Of a DNA stretch of 64,000 nt, positions 36,421 to 48,941 are shown one piece after another (within the stretch, counting starts at the first letter, position 1; the number at the start of each line of letters is the position of its first letter). Position numbers and translations under genes: made by a program. The DNA is from Micropterix aruncella (taxonomy: Eukaryota; Arthropoda; Insecta; Lepidoptera; Micropterigidae), in assembly GCA_944548615.1 (NCBI GenBank), contig OX155961.1:16647629-16711628 (forward strand), read 5' to 3'. The notes beneath the pieces were generated by a model that was given only the letters and a program-made list of their open reading frames with translations, had not been told where the DNA came from and did not search any database.

Positions 36421-37260
36421 GTAAATCAGTTGATTAAATTTGCGGATTGTAGAATAAAAATACTCTTAATAGAAGATAAAGAATAATACTGGCCGGTGAC
36501 ATCCCACATCGTATGTTTTTAAACGCAAGTTTAAACGTAGGTATTTTGATGTTATTTGTCTCAAATTAGCAGGTCAGCGCTTACATCTTTTAAATCATAT
36601 ATCGTCTTATTGAACGATCAGCCCGCAAGAAACGTAAACGTTGCTTTTAAAAATTCTGAGTTTATTTTCCTGAAATGCGTAAAGTTTTAAATATAATGGT
36701 ATTATGATAGCTGACATTCTAATTTTTATATAATTTATTATAGATCTATTCATTTAAAAAAATACGAAGGCATATTGCTGGATTGACTATAAAATATATA
36801 TTTTTTGATTATTCTACATAGAATTTGCATTTCTATTTCAATATATTATTCTCCCTGACTCTTAAATCACATTAGTATATTTTGATTATTTGTATGTAGG
36901 TAATATTGAATATATTATTACAGCCATGACTTAACTATCATGATAGTTATGTTTTTAATAATTAAAATTTTTAGCATTTAATTTTGTGACGCATCCAAGT
37001 GTAGGAATGCCTATCTACTGGAGTAGTTGATTGTATTGTATTGTATTTAAGAACAATCATTGTGTGTCAACAACGACTGCTACTCACATCCTGTATCCTT
37101 AATTACAAGTATTTTTTTAGAAGCGGTATATTTTAGCTACTAACCTGAAACCCGTATAGTTGAACTACTACTATTATTTGTGGTTTATACCTCGGCTCAT
37201 TAATTACTAGTACAAAACACCAGTTAAGAGGTGAATGTCCGACCGTTTAATGGTTACACA
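36421..37260. other. AT-rich DNA, nothing recognised
   Basis: Only a short TTGTATTGTATTGTATT run near 37029 stands out. Confidence 0.5.
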
Positions 37261-37261
37261 T

Positions 37262-37640
37262 AAACGTTACTTAGGATTCCAGTCTCAAATTAAATCCTGT
37301 TTGCTATCCCAGAGGACGAAGGCAACCCCCTATAAGACACTCATCAGACTAGTCTTAACTTACGCTTCAGAAACATGAACCCTTATCAAAGCAGATGAAA
37401 ATGCACTAGATGTCTTTCAACGGAAAATAGTTTGTAGATCGTCGGTGCCGTACACCAAGATAGCGCGTGGAGAAGACTAACAAAGTGCTTGTTGTGAGAT
37501 ACATGTAAATCAGAAGGCTGAGGTAGTTATGGTACCTAAGAAAAATGAACAGACATTGAAACGCATTCTTTATTTTTCTCAAAATAAATTATTGTGTAAT
37601 GAACAATACGCATATCGTAGTGGGCGCAGTACTGTGATGG
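37262..37640 (+). pseudogene. RTE-type LINE fragment, decayed
   Basis: Reads RYLGFQSQIKSCLLSQRTKA, TPYKTLIRLVLTYASET*TL and IKADENALDVFQRKIV. This corresponds to the RTE block …LKSRLLSRxTKxxLYKTLIRPVLTYGAETWTLTKxDExxLxxFERKILRxI. A TGA replaces the tryptophan of ETW, and further decay follows (VRYM*IRRLRWLWYLRKMNR). It is a second RTE subfamily, distinct from the 15970-16527 copy. Confidence 0.78.
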
Positions 37641-37789
37641 CGACGCGATCAATAGAGTCAAACGTGCTAATGCAACGGGAGTAGGACAATAGGTTTGTTG
37701 GTTAGTATATTTTTTATCTTAGAAAGCAATCTATCACTGAACGAAACCATTCGCCCAAGCTGAACGAAACCATTCGCTTCCCAAGATAA

Positions 37790-38512
37790 GCAATCTATCA
37801 CTTACCTTGGGTAGCGAATGGCTTCGTGCACCTTGGGCCACAAGATCCATTTTGTTCTCGGATCGGCTCAACTCACGATTCAGCCTCTATTCAGAAGCAT
37901 CCACGTGCGGAAGGCTAATCCGGGTAAGACTCTCGCGTCCCAGGCTTCAAAGATGGTGGACCGGTTTCTCCTGGTGGGATTGCATCCCGGCGCTACTGGA
38001 CAGTTGGCGCACCGTTCCGCGACTACAATCGGTTGTGCACTCTGTCTAATTGCTGAAGGGGTCTGGAGACTATGAAAATATACTGTCTCCTAAGCAGCAA
38101 GGGGTTGATGTTGACCTGTTGTCGTGTCACTCTTGAAATGACTTTGGGCCACTCGATCCCGTGTGGCAATACGGGCAAAAAACGCCCATGTCCGCGATAA
38201 ATTCAAATTGAATTACCGCTGTAATTACAACAGGTAGAGGCCGCGTAAGCGACTTCGCACCTATAACCAGTCGGAAGGATGGAGGTATCCTGAAGGTTCC
38301 CGCCAGACGGAGATATCCTACCAAAATTGGTAGTTAGTTGGCAGTCTAGCTCCGCCAACAAGCCTCTAACGGGCTTGTTGGCGGAGCTAGACTGTAGATT
38401 GTCTTGTCTCTAAGTCTTCTACGCTCATCCCACGGCTGAAAGAACGATCCAAATCGTTATACCAGCCCGGGGTGACTGGTTCGCCCGCTGTAGTTGACAC
38501 CGCCCTACTATC
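37790..38512 (+). mobile_element. Family A retroposon, long copy
   Basis: Colinear with 42520-43040: GGGCCACAAGATCCATTTTG, the TGGACAGTTGGCGCACCG block, CTCTTGAAATGACTTTGGGC, TCCGCGATAAATTCAAAT, GGCCGCGTAAGCGACTTCG, TCTACGCTCATCC and the 3' terminal GGTGACTGGTTCGCCCGCTG. It contains a secondary 23-bp hairpin. Confidence 0.7.
38342..38394. repeat. Perfect 23-bp-arm hairpin inside a family A copy
   Basis: CAGTCTAGCTCCGCCAACAA plus GCC (38342-38364) is the exact reverse complement of 38372-38394, with a seven-base loop. The right arm is the normal family sequence (compare CTAGTTGGCGGGCCTAG at 17340) and the left arm appears to be an inverted duplicate. Confidence 0.9.
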
Positions 38513-39685
38513 ACTTACCTTGATGGGGTAAAGTCTTACTATGAAGCTAGAATGCTTCTTCTTCACGTTATGGTGCTGCTTCCATATGCCATGTTACCGT
38601 CGCCCACCAGGTCCAGGTCCAACTTTCTTCATATTGCGGCTATTACCTCTGATTCAGATCTTTGAGTGGATGCTACGTTGTCTCCTTGTACTGATGCTAC
38701 TTTGGTGAATTCCACTTTGCAGGTGAGTTTTTTTGTTTCATTTGGACGACAGGCTATTTGAGGCCCGCGATCTCTTCCCGATTTTCCGTTATAGTTTTAT
38801 CGCGGTCAAATAACTGTTCTTTGAAGACTTCGAGCTCTGCTTCGATTGATATGTATCTCTTCTTAAAATAGTCCTTGCACTTATAATATAAATGTCCCTG
38901 TACAGTCTAATACAGTGGTTAATTAGTAAAGTAAGATCGGAAACTGAATGTATCCTCGTGACATTACAAAAATAGCAACACATTTTCACACACACACACA
39001 CACTATACACACCTTCACATCTCTAACAATATAATTACCTATATGTAAACAAGAGTAAATTCAGCTTTTTATTTTTATAAAATAATATTTTGTATTTGGA
39101 TTTATTTTATAATATTTTTTTACTACTTTATTATTTAATGATTATGTAGATTTTTTAATGTTTATTTTGCGTATTCTATTTTTTATATTTTATTTCTAAA
39201 TTCACTATTAAAAAAAATTACCATCTTTTTCATAAAACTGTTGTTTTTTTTTAAATACTATCATATAAAATTGGAATTTTCCTTGGAGCAGGCACTCTTT
39301 AGTTAGGAGTGACCCAAAATATCGTGTAAAAAAATTCCAGTATGCATATATATTTTTTTTTAATAAATTAAATAAATAATTTTAAAAAAACTTTGTAAGT
39401 TCGTGGATTTCACGCTGTAGATCGTATATCAGTTCAGACCGCTTATCGAACAGAAGCAGTAGCTTTTTTACCGAGAGACGTTTCAAAAATTGTTTCTCAA
39501 AAGCTCAATCCCTGATAGTAATAACTTTGAGCTGCAGCTTCCCCACGATCTAGGGTTTTTCAATCCACGGAATTCGGCTTCTTCGCCAGGCCCATAATTA
39601 AAATGATATGCTAATCCATTTCAATAAAGGGGTTCTTTCATTATTGATGAGAGCGTTTTTTGAATTTGTAGCACGCGCGTTTATT
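38513..39685. other. AT-rich DNA with a CA microsatellite
   Basis: (CA)n at about 38987-39003. Otherwise nothing recognised. Confidence 0.5.
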
Positions 39686-39689
39686 AGAC

Positions 39690-40330
39690 ATGTCGGTTTG
39701 GTTGCTGCGCTATTATATTTTATGTGCCCTTGATGTATTCGATCAGTTCCTGTTAGTTAGAAAAATGAATACATACGGATTCGGTGCCTTATCTTTGAGC
39801 CTTCTTTCTAGATTTCTTTGTGATATAAAACAACTTAAAGCCGTCTGTTATACCTCGTCAGTAATAGGATCAATCGCCATAGTGTTAGGATCAATCGCCA
39901 TAGTAATATTCACTGATGATGCTTGAACGCTAAATGGGCATTCACTGTCGAATACAACTGAAAAAGTTTTGAATGGCTTAGAGTACTGGTTCAAGATAAA
40001 TGGCCTTATTTTGAACGCTAGCAAGAGTCGATATACTTTACCTTGCATGTCATGACTAAGAGTGATAATAAACCCTTGCAACCTGTTACAGTAACGTTGT
40101 AACGATTGTGGGTTTCGGCGTGGCTAGCGGTTTTAGATGGAACACCTATATTGATGCACTATGTGACAGGTTGAGACGTGTGTTTTACGCGTCGTACCAG
40201 ATAAGATCACTTTTAGATAGTGTGTTCATGTAACTTCGCATTCATGCGTTCGCTGCTCAGTATCTAATTCTTGATACTCTTTTGATATAGATACTACTTT
40301 TGCGAAAGGGGCTTGAAACTGCCTATATAC
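39690..40330 (+). pseudogene. LINE reverse transcriptase core, heavily decayed
   Basis: ALDVFDQFLLVRKMNTYGFG followed by ALSLSLLSRFLC corresponds to the RT block around the first catalytic Asp (SKAFDxVDHxLLxxKLxxYGxxGxxLxLxxSYL). After a collapse to a short tandem duplication (GATCAATCGCCATAGT at about 39868 and 39889), IFTDDA stands for the YADD box. Then EYWFKINGLILNASKSRYTL matches the WFxxNxLxLNxxKS block. Beyond 40130, YIDALCDRLRRVFYASYQIR continues the thumb. About 50 residues between the first two motifs are missing and several frameshifts are needed, so it is an old remnant. Confidence 0.72.
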
Positions 40331-42519
40331 AGGCCTACGGCCAAGTGAATTAGTGAAATCCACAAACTTGTTCTTTTTTCTACGCCTAATTAATAACATT
40401 AGGAATAATAATTAAAATATATACGAGTATGTAAGTGAAATGTAAAATAGTGAAAAGTAGGATTAATGGACACAATAAATAAATGAATAATATCAATAAA
40501 TAGAAATTATATAAAAGCAGGTAGATAAACATTAGGAGATAAATTTTTAAGTCAATCAAATATAAAACGAATAAAAATTATCACTTGCGTGCTCTGGCAA
40601 TCTTTTAAAAATCCGTTCTTTTAAAAATCTTTTAAAAATCCGTTCCGTTCGGATGGACTGTTTTTCGTATTCTTGTGCATACTATTTGCATGCATGCTTC
40701 AATGCTTTCGAAAGGTCTCCCGTTCAACATCTGAGATTCAGTTTTAGTAGAATCCTTTCAAAATTCGGCTTAAACAACATTACCTTTATCATATATTTCT
40801 TCTTCTGTTTATCATATATTGTTTCGTCTCTCTCTTTCTTTCCCCTTAATAAAAATTCTTTATTTGGAGAGAAAGTAGCAAAAATAGGTATGTCCACAAA
40901 ACTACCTAACAAGGATAATGCTCGTACTAGGGTATATTCTTTTCTTTTCCATATCAGTTTTTCTGTGTGCACGTAATTTGAAACTCAAAATAAAATCTCT
41001 GATAATATTATACATATATATTATTATTCCCATTTATGTATAAATTTATACATACATCTACTTGTAATATTTATATACTTATCAATTATTTCAATATCAG
41101 GAATATTATAGTTTATGCATACGTATTTATTAATAATTTATAATAATAACAAATCAAATTGATAGTATCACTCATTTAATATAGGTTTGCCGCTTTAAAC
41201 GAGAATATATGAAATAATTCCGTTCACCCGTTTTCCCTGGGGGTTCTAATCAGCCACAAATTAGGTTTTCATTTTTCATGTGTATACTTTTGTAAGGTTT
41301 TAACTAATCCTGGAAGTAATTATACAGTTTAAAAGCTACGAAACTAAAGCGACTTTACGCAAGTTTATTTTTTTTTTAATTCAGATTTTTTGATATGTGC
41401 TTTGTGCTAATAAATTAGTGCTTTTATTTTCATTTTTAGCTTTTTAGTATAATAGTGTGTTTGTAATTCTGTTATGCATCATCGATATTATACAAAATGT
41501 TGGTTGTTGAATATTGCTCGTCTTTTTGTTAAAAATATAAGTTAATTATGAGTATGACATTTACTTATAATAGACGTAGGCCACGGTACTAACCACCATC
41601 GTTACAAATTGGTCAAATGTAACTGACGGTGGTGTACCGCGAAGAAAAAAATTGCGAATGCATAAGCTCGTCTCTGTTAAAAATGTAAGCAAATAAAATG
41701 CTTTTATTAGTATTATTATAATATGAAGTCGATAAAGCACCACCGTGACTACATATCCAAACGCCTTATTTATCCATTGTATGCATATTTGTCAGGCGAC
41801 AATGGGTCACAAGTCGGTGAAAAAGCCGAAAGAAAAATGGAATTTCTAGCGAAAGAAATATATCTTCGTGTCACTTTCCTTTCTTGTTCGGCGGCACAAT
41901 GGAAAAGGTCCTCCTCGTCTGTCGGTGACAGCGCTTGATATAAAAGATGCTCGGGGAAGACGTTCTCTCATTGCGGCGAGAAGGTATTCAGCGGCGAACC
42001 CCTTCCCCTTTCCACCGGCCAAGTGCAAAGCTCCCCCGTTATTACCTTCCCAGCAACTGAGACTGCTCTAAGGCTACGTGATGCGGAGATTAGTAATTAG
42101 CTAGCTATCTCTTTTCAGATTTTAATTGTCGTGGTTAAAACAAGACTTGACGCAAAGACAGGATCGGCTTTTAAATTAAACCCAATTAATTTTAATGTGA
42201 GACATCTTAGATTTCGGCTAAAAACGAAAAAATTTAACACTAATGACGTGTATATCTTCGCAAGGGTACTCCTTGTGGGCCTTACTTTGATATATTTGTA
42301 TAGAGAAAAGAAGCCATTACTAGATCATATAAGTGCGTGTATGATCATGTATGATCGTGCGTAGACAACACCGTTATTGCGCCACGTATAATGTAGTCGG
42401 GACTAAATTTAGTCTCGCGCGCGGCGTAACACTTGGCAGTACATTTATCGACCCTAGCGATATAATGATGAGATATCAGCTTTGAGAGAGCTCAATCTGC
42501 AATAGTAGTTATAAATCGC
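40331..42519. other. Long stretch without a recognised element
   Basis: AT-rich with a GC-richer unique segment at about 41810-42070. A GACTAAATTTAGTC palindrome lies at about 42402. No gene could be supported. Confidence 0.4.
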
Positions 42520-43040
42520 TAGCCCTTGCTGAGTTGGCCACGAAGACCCATTTGTTCAGGATCGGTCACACTCTCGGGTCAACACCCATCCGGCGGCCTC
42601 CACGTATGAAGCGCAAGCCCGGGTAGGACTCTGGCCTTAGGGCTAGTTTCCCGTAGGAGTCAATCTTCTGGTAATCCCGGACGGTCTGCGCACCGTGCGA
42701 CGTAAGCCAATCGATTCTGCATTCCGACTATCTGGAAACAGTATTGTTTCCTATAGAGCGGGGGTGGTTGCTGGCCTTACGGGGATTGCTCTTGAAACGA
42801 CCATTGGCTACCCGATTCTGGATTAAAAGCCAGGCAAAGGATGCCGTGGTCCGCTAAGAATCGGTCGTGAGTGTATGCCCCCTGGGTAACATACCTGGCT
42901 ATCTCGAGGATTAGGCGTTGGCTTCTTACGGACATGTGGGTCCTTCTGCGCTCACCTCACGTGAGATAGAACGATCAAATTTTGTTAAAACTTTCTGAGG
43001 TGACGGGTTCGCCCGTTGTAGTTGACAGCTCTAATAGTTA
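42520..43040 (+). mobile_element. Family A retroposon, long copy
   Basis: Begins near GAGTTGGCCACGAAGACCCA and runs colinear with the reverse complement of 12109-12692 through CTATAGAGCGG, CTCTTGAAACGACC, the GCAAAGGATGCCGTGGTCCG block and GGCTATCTCGAGG to the 3' terminal GGTGACGGGTTCGCCCGTTG. It is the best preserved long copy. Confidence 0.72.
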
Positions 43041-45165
43041 GAAATCCTAGAACTCAGTCTAATTCTCATCCAGGGTTATGCTGCTTATTGAGGGTTATTG
43101 ATATATGGAGAGTTGCGGAAAGGATATTAGTAGATCTCCATACAAGCCTGGACCTGAAACATAATCATGTTCAATAATAAGATATTTGTTGAAGAATAGC
43201 TAATATGATCGATAATTGGTAATTTTCACTTATAACTTCCTAAACTAGATTTTTTTTTTAAAAAAAATCATTAAAAAAAAATAAAACACGACTGGCGTTA
43301 AGAAAATTGAACGCTGCACGCAGTCGATTGCCCTCGTTGATCAAGTAATGAAATGGCTTTATTTTGACATATTTCTCGTTCATATATGTATCCATATAAA
43401 TAGCTATATGTTTCCGAGATGTAATCAATCAGGCCTTTTATTTGATACTAAAGATGATGTATTTATCTTAGTTTATTGACATTTGGACACTTGGACAATT
43501 GTATACTTGACTTTTGTACAGTTTCGGTACCCTATGATACCCGGGATGGCATAAAATTCTAGCAATGTACCACACACTACTAAGTTGTTCGTATATTTAC
43601 AAGTTATGGTAAAATAAAGAAATGGGCTCACATACCTAAAAATATTCTACTACTTTTTGTTTGGGAGGTCGTATAAAATCGAAGCCATTTGTTGCATTTC
43701 AGTGGAACTATTTAAAGCCCCTAAATTACACATATAAAAATGCGTAGCAAAAATCGAGTGTTCGCGAAATTCAAGATAAATATTTATATAAGAAAATAAA
43801 ATATACCTGAAAATAGATTTCAATTATTCCATGCAATTAAACTGTTGGGCGATAGATAGTATTAGGTATTTTTTTGTACTTTTACTAATGTCATAAAAAC
43901 GACATCGAAAATATTAATTTATTCTTAGAAAAATCTAGCTATATGTTTGTCATGCGACAAAAGAAATATTTTTCAAATTAATATATTTGGAATGGCATGC
44001 TAAGCTTTTGCAGACATGTTTTTAATTATGGAAACCTGCGCTTTTAGTGATTTCGTAACTTGTCCTTTCTTCGTTTTATCCAAAGAAACAGATTTCAAGA
44101 TATCATTCAACTAGATCCAAATTTCATATTACATTTTCAATTCCGAGTATGACGTAAAAGGAAATGAGAGCCTGTTTTATTTTTTTCAGGAACAGGTGGA
44201 AAAGTGAGAAATGGTAAGAAAGGGTAAGAGGGAGAGAATGTGATGATTTATCGTCTTCATACCCCGACGAGTCAAGCTGAAAATTTCGCACGGATTTACA
44301 GGATCTCACCTTAGCCGCTGGAAATCCGCACTATTTGTCGGTGAACGAGGTTTGAAAGCATCGGTTATTATTTCATTTTTTAGATAGTTAAAACTTTCGT
44401 TTAAAATCTGATCTGAATAAGATTTTTTAAATAAAAAAATAGACATTTGAATGCTAATTCGGCAGATCCTTAAACTTTTGGGTCATGTTTTTTTTAATTA
44501 TTTATTTATTTATTAAAATCCAAAATAAAAATTTACAAAGTTGACATAATAATACAGTATAGAAAAGAGCAAATACTTAATCATTGTTTGCGAAGCAAAA
44601 AAAGTACAGATTTGATGGATTTTACTACACCTAGACCACCGCTCCTTCCCCTACGTCCTGCGTGGAATTTACATTGCAATATTGGGGGCGTCGTTACAAA
44701 TTTACCGCTGACACCGTCGGTTCAACGCAAACACCGGGTGGGCCGCACTGGACGTATGTTTCCCCTCCGGCGACCGCATGCAATATTTATTCGTGTCCGC
44801 CTCGGATTTTCCACTTAACGCCAGTTTTATTGGCCAATAAAATACAGTGCGGCCCTGGGCGGCGGTACATCCTGACAGCGATTGACCTGCGGGAGAGACT
44901 GCCCACTGCGTCCCTGGTGGGGTACTTAAAATACAAGGTAGGCTTCTATAAAGCAAGTGCCAGCAGAAATTAAAATGTTTAAATGTGGAATAATTTAAGT
45001 GTGTCATTTAAACAATTTAATTATGGAACTAAACATATCTCGAAACTCGATGTCTCGAACGGAAATGGAAGATTTCAATGTCGGCCGCCGGAGTACACGT
45101 AAACGTTTGAACTTCGAATATACGAGGTAAAATCTGGTTGTTTTTCAAATTACGAAATACCTGTT
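43041..45165. other. No gene recognised; GC-rich unique patch
   Basis: At 44630-44960 there is a GC-rich patch with a 103-codon plus-strand frame (44662-44973) of normal complexity, containing an internal AAG/GTAGGC donor-like site. I cannot assign it. An ATTTATTTATTTATTAAAA run at 44498-44516 may be the reverse of a LINE tail. Confidence 0.35.
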
Positions 45166-45167
45166 TT

Positions 45168-45485
45168 GTATAAATTAATGATCAATTTGGAATAAACAGA
45201 AAATTTAAAAGTTTAACATGTCTAAAACAATGAACGAAAACGTTTGACTGCTTGTTGTACTTATAACTAAATGTAAGTAATATAACATTTATTACACAAC
45301 TAAAAAAAATACTTTCGATAATTTAATGATGTATAAATTAATGATCAATTTGGAATAAACAGAAATTTTAAAAGTTTAACATGTCTAAAACAATGAAAGA
45401 AAATGTTTGACTTCTTGTTGTACTAATAACTAAATGTAACTAATATAACATTTATTACACAACTAAAAAAAAATACTCTCGAAAA
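45168..45485. repeat. Tandem duplication of ~162 bp
   Basis: GTATAAATTAATGATCAATT starts both units (about 45168 and 45331). They share TTTAACATGTCTAAAACAAT and TATAACATTTATTACACAAC with a handful of substitutions. Confidence 0.88.
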
Positions 45486-46339
45486 GACGACTTTCCGGGC
45501 AAGTAGCCAAGGAGTGATCTGAATATTAAATTTATAAGTTACATCGATGAGCGACCTCCCTCGGCCGGCGAATGAACCTGGTTGGGATCTTCGAGCGGCG
45601 CGGTTCGTTTCTTGGCTAAAGGCGGGTACATTACAGTTAGCCATTGACTAGTACCATATGACCACCTCCCATCTCCATGACCATACAATACCGATGGTAT
45701 AACATTATTGTATTTTTACCAGAATTACCTAAATGTGCTAAGTTTTAAAAATTTAATGGTTTTAGAAGTAGGTGAAAAATTAGTTCTACTTTTCCATTAC
45801 AGTGTTACAGGTGAAGCTAATAAAAGAGTGCTATAGATGGGGCACACGATCTACAGGCGTCGCGATGCGTAGTATATACACACATACTAATTATCATTTT
45901 ATATATAAGGGTTTTTATTCTTTATGTTGTCTGTTTTATTTTTTAATTATTTATGCCTATACTTGCATATTAAATGCTTATTAAATACTTGTTATGTATG
46001 TACTTACAACAATTTTAATGTTTCTTCCTGTACATGTTTATGTTGTATATTACATAACGGATTGGTCATAACTGTAATGTTGATTTGTGTAGGAAATAAA
46101 TCGCTAAGATTATTATAACATAAAGCTATCGCTAATGGAGCTTCCAACTGTATGACATCTATTCGCATCAATAAAAGTATCCACATACTGGGCTATTAAT
46201 CGCGGTTTTCAATATGGTGATCGCCTTTATACCATAGGGCATCACAGACAAACAATCACGAAACGCGTATTTGCTGTATTTATGAATAAAGCATGGTTTG
46301 AAATCGAAGAATCTCAGTTATTTAATATTAAAAATGAGA

Positions 46340-46485
46340 CAAAAACGAATTTTAGCACGTCAAGTTTGTACAACCCCAAGTTTCGACTATGTTACAAGAG
46401 GTGGACAATGGTGGTTGTAACAACACTGAAACGTCAGATGCTACAAATTTCACGCGGTAAAATCCGTTTTTTGCCTTTTTTTATC
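46340..46485. mobile_element. Inverted pair of Penelope ends, decayed
   Basis: The left part (46343-46395) reads as a minus-strand Penelope end (AAAACGAATTTTAGCACG, CCCAAGTTTCGACTATG). The right part (46396-46483) reads as a plus-strand end (GTGGACAATGGTGGTTG, CTGAAACGTCAGATGCTACA, TTTCACGCGGTAAAATCCG). Both have diverged from the clean copies. Confidence 0.65.
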
Positions 46486-46714
46486 ATGCTATGTCGTTTA
46501 AAAATAAATATATAAAATAGGTACCTACTACTTTTCGACATGCAACTAACTTCTTGATACTACAGTTATATATTATTCTTAGGAATAAATGAATTATAGA
46601 AAACGTTCTCAAAAATTAATAACAGAAACACTACTAGATTTGATCATTGTTATGCTAAATGTGATAGAAATAAGCCTCGGACGCGCAATATTTCGCGACA
46701 AAAAAATTATTAAA

Positions 46715-47665
46715 AGACGATGTGCAAAAATGTATGGACCCTGGCCTAGAGACCAATAACGATGAGTGATATGTCATTAGAAAGGTATTTTTATGTTCTA
46801 CAACTTTTCCTTGGGCGAAAAATCTTAAATCGCTGTGGAAAAGAGTTAAAAATAAAAACTAAAACAAAATGTTTTTTATCGCCTTTGGGTGTTATATATG
46901 ATTTTATAATGATTAATAATAGTTTTCAAGGTTCTTAATAATAAACACTCTTATTAAAACAAAAGTACGATTTATTGTGACAAAACAACCTGTTTTTAAA
47001 ACTATGGTTCATCAGTAATAATAACAATTTTACACATAATGGTTTTGCATATAATGGATATTTTTAATAATGAACAAAACTTTTTTTCATATAAAATCAA
47101 AATAATTGTTTTTATAAGAGTAGTTATGTATTTTGTGATAAAAAACATCGAAATGATTGACTAAGCGATTTTTTTAGTTCGCCAACTTTGTAATATTTAT
47201 TCATTATTATTCTAATTGTTTTACGATATAAGGTTATAATGTTTTATATTTCAAATTTCAATGCGATCATTCTACAGTTCTTCTTTTTATGAGCGGTTTA
47301 GTGGTTTATAACTTATGGTCGTTTCTCTCAAGGCGGTTCAATTCACGCCGATTTCAAGCTCGAGGGTTTCACGTTCGAAAGGTACCGGCGAGTTTTTACT
47401 CCGCGAGGAGAGGGTTTAAGTAGGTATTATTAAGGACCTTGAAAACTTTTCCTTACTCTTGAAAAAAATATTTTTTATCATGTAAAGCACCCAAAGGCGA
47501 TAAAAACATATATATTTTTGTTATCCATACTTTTTTTCCCACAGCGATTTGAGATTTCTCTCCACAGATAAAATGTTTAGGAACATATTAAAACCTTTCC
47601 AATGACTCATCGTTATTGGTTTCTAGGCCAAAACCGCCCATCCTCCTTTACATACAAAAAAAAAT
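46715..47665. mobile_element. Fold-back element with long terminal inverted repeats
   Basis: The left arm (about 46725-46990) and right arm (about 47425-47660) are inverted copies. GGCCTAGAGACCAATAACGA, then TGAGTGAT, matches the opposite-strand GGCCTAGAAACCAATAACGA, then TGAGTCAT. TCGCTGTGGAAAAGAG, TATCGCCTTTGGGTG and TTTTCAAGG blocks continue inward in both. The interior ~440 bp is AT-rich and non-coding. The arms differ at many sites, so it is not recent. Confidence 0.8.
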
Positions 47666-47844
47666 AACAACTTACCGTCATATAGGTGTTTATGTATTAT
47701 TGTATGGGATTGGCGCTTCTTTGAATGCATACATCTTGCTTACTGATCGAGGCCGAATAAATAGTATTGCAGTTTCGGAATCAGAGTGGTAAATATAGTC
47801 GGATGACACAGTAGAACAACAATGTAGAACAGGTTGCTAGGCAT

Positions 47845-48136
47845 AAATACCTATTCTTATTATTATCCTTGGATATTTTAATGATTATTCCTTATTATTA
47901 CATTTTAGTTACTGTTATTTAATCTTTTATTTAATTTATTATGTATATATGTTTTCCGTATTTCATTTTAATTATTTACTATTGCGATTATTATATAGTT
48001 ATTAAGTTATAACCTAATTACAATGACTATGGTATTTATTATAAATATTTTTTTAGCTTTCCGCATGTATGTTCATAGAAAACTGAAAAGCTTGACGCCC
48101 TGGAACCAGTCCTGGGCGGCAGCATTACACATATGC
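47845..48136 (+). mobile_element. LINE 3'UTR remnant joined to another LINE
   Basis: Resembles 58905-59250 (TTATTCTTATTATTAT…, AATGACTATGGTATTTAT, GCCTGGAAC-type block). It stops at about 48136, where coding sequence of a different LINE begins. Confidence 0.6.
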
Positions 48137-48138
48137 AG

Positions 48139-48745
48139 CACTGTGAAAGACCTGGGCCTGCTCATTGACGAAAATTTTCCTGGCATCCTCAAGCAAGTGA
48201 GGTCATTCGTAAAGTCTTTGCAAGTATTATCTTTTAAACGGGTTCAGAATCTCCTACCTCTTTACATTAAACGCCAAATGGCACAATCTTTTGTTTTACC
48301 GATAATTAACTACGCTGATGTGATCTACCTAGACGCGAATGAAGAACTACTCGATAAGCTAGAAAGGAGTCAAAACGCGTGTATTCGCTTTGTCTATTCC
48401 CTGAAGAAATTTGATCACGTATCAACCTTTCGCAGGCAAATTGATTGGCCTACCATTGACAATGTTAGGATTTTCACATACTCGCCCTATCTTTCGGTGT
48501 ACTAAAGTCAAGCAGGCCTACTTTTTTGTATAATCTCTTCTATCCGCTTTCATCCCATGGCCTTCCATTGCGCTCTCAGGATAATCTATTACTGGCTATA
48601 ACCTCAGCATTCATAAACTTTCATGTCCAGGTCTTTTGCAGTGCAAGCTGCCCGACGGAATCCCGTGCCTTTGCCAATAAGACAACTTGAAAACCTGAGC
48701 GGGTTTAAAAAATCTCTAAAGAGACATTTACTCAACTCGTGAATA
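48139..48745 (+). pseudogene. Jockey-type LINE ORF2 C-terminal region, disrupted
   Basis: Reads VKDLGLLIDENFPGILKQVR, NLLPLYIKRQMAQSFVLPII, NYADVIYLDANEELLDKLER and LKKFDHVSTFRRQIDWPTID. This is the RT thumb and downstream region of Jockey-like ORF2 (…LERLQNxCIRFIFxLxKFDHVS…), also found at 57337-57737. After about 48480 the frame breaks, and homology continues in other frames (FYPLSSHGLPLRSQDNLLLA; FKKSLKRHLLNS). Catalytic boxes are missing. Its 3'UTR is split by the mariner insertion and resumes at 50177. Confidence 0.85.
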
Positions 48746-48875
48746 CCCCCTCTCCTCCCACCTCCTTTGCTTATACATATATTCCCTTCCTCCCTTCGAT
48801 ATCTAGTTGTTATACGTTACTAATTACTGTTTTATATTCTATGACTATTACTTAAGTGTATTTACTCCTTTTGTA
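48746..48875 (+). mobile_element. LINE 3'UTR, part left of the mariner
   Basis: T/C-rich sequence following the ORF2 end. It stops at the TA duplicated by the mariner insertion. Confidence 0.6.
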
Positions 48876-48903
48876 CAGGGTCCGCCATGTAACGTTTTTT
48901 TTT
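48876..48903 (+). repeat. Mariner left terminal inverted repeat
   Basis: CAGGGTCCGCCATGTAACG followed by a T-run. Paired with 50147-50174. Confidence 0.9.
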
Positions 48904-48941
48904 CAACTAGTGCTTATTTCGTGTATGGCAACACTTACCTC

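Noticed and set aside
44662..44973. 103-codon ORF as a host gene
   Set aside because: Composition is plausible and a donor-like site is present, but there is no homology I can recognise and no acceptor, so it is left as an unassigned patch.
48807..48941. Upstream in-frame ATG extending the mariner transposase to 421 residues
   Set aside because: It lies outside or across the element's left inverted repeat in LINE sequence. The ATG at 48942 is inside the element and gives a normal-length protein.
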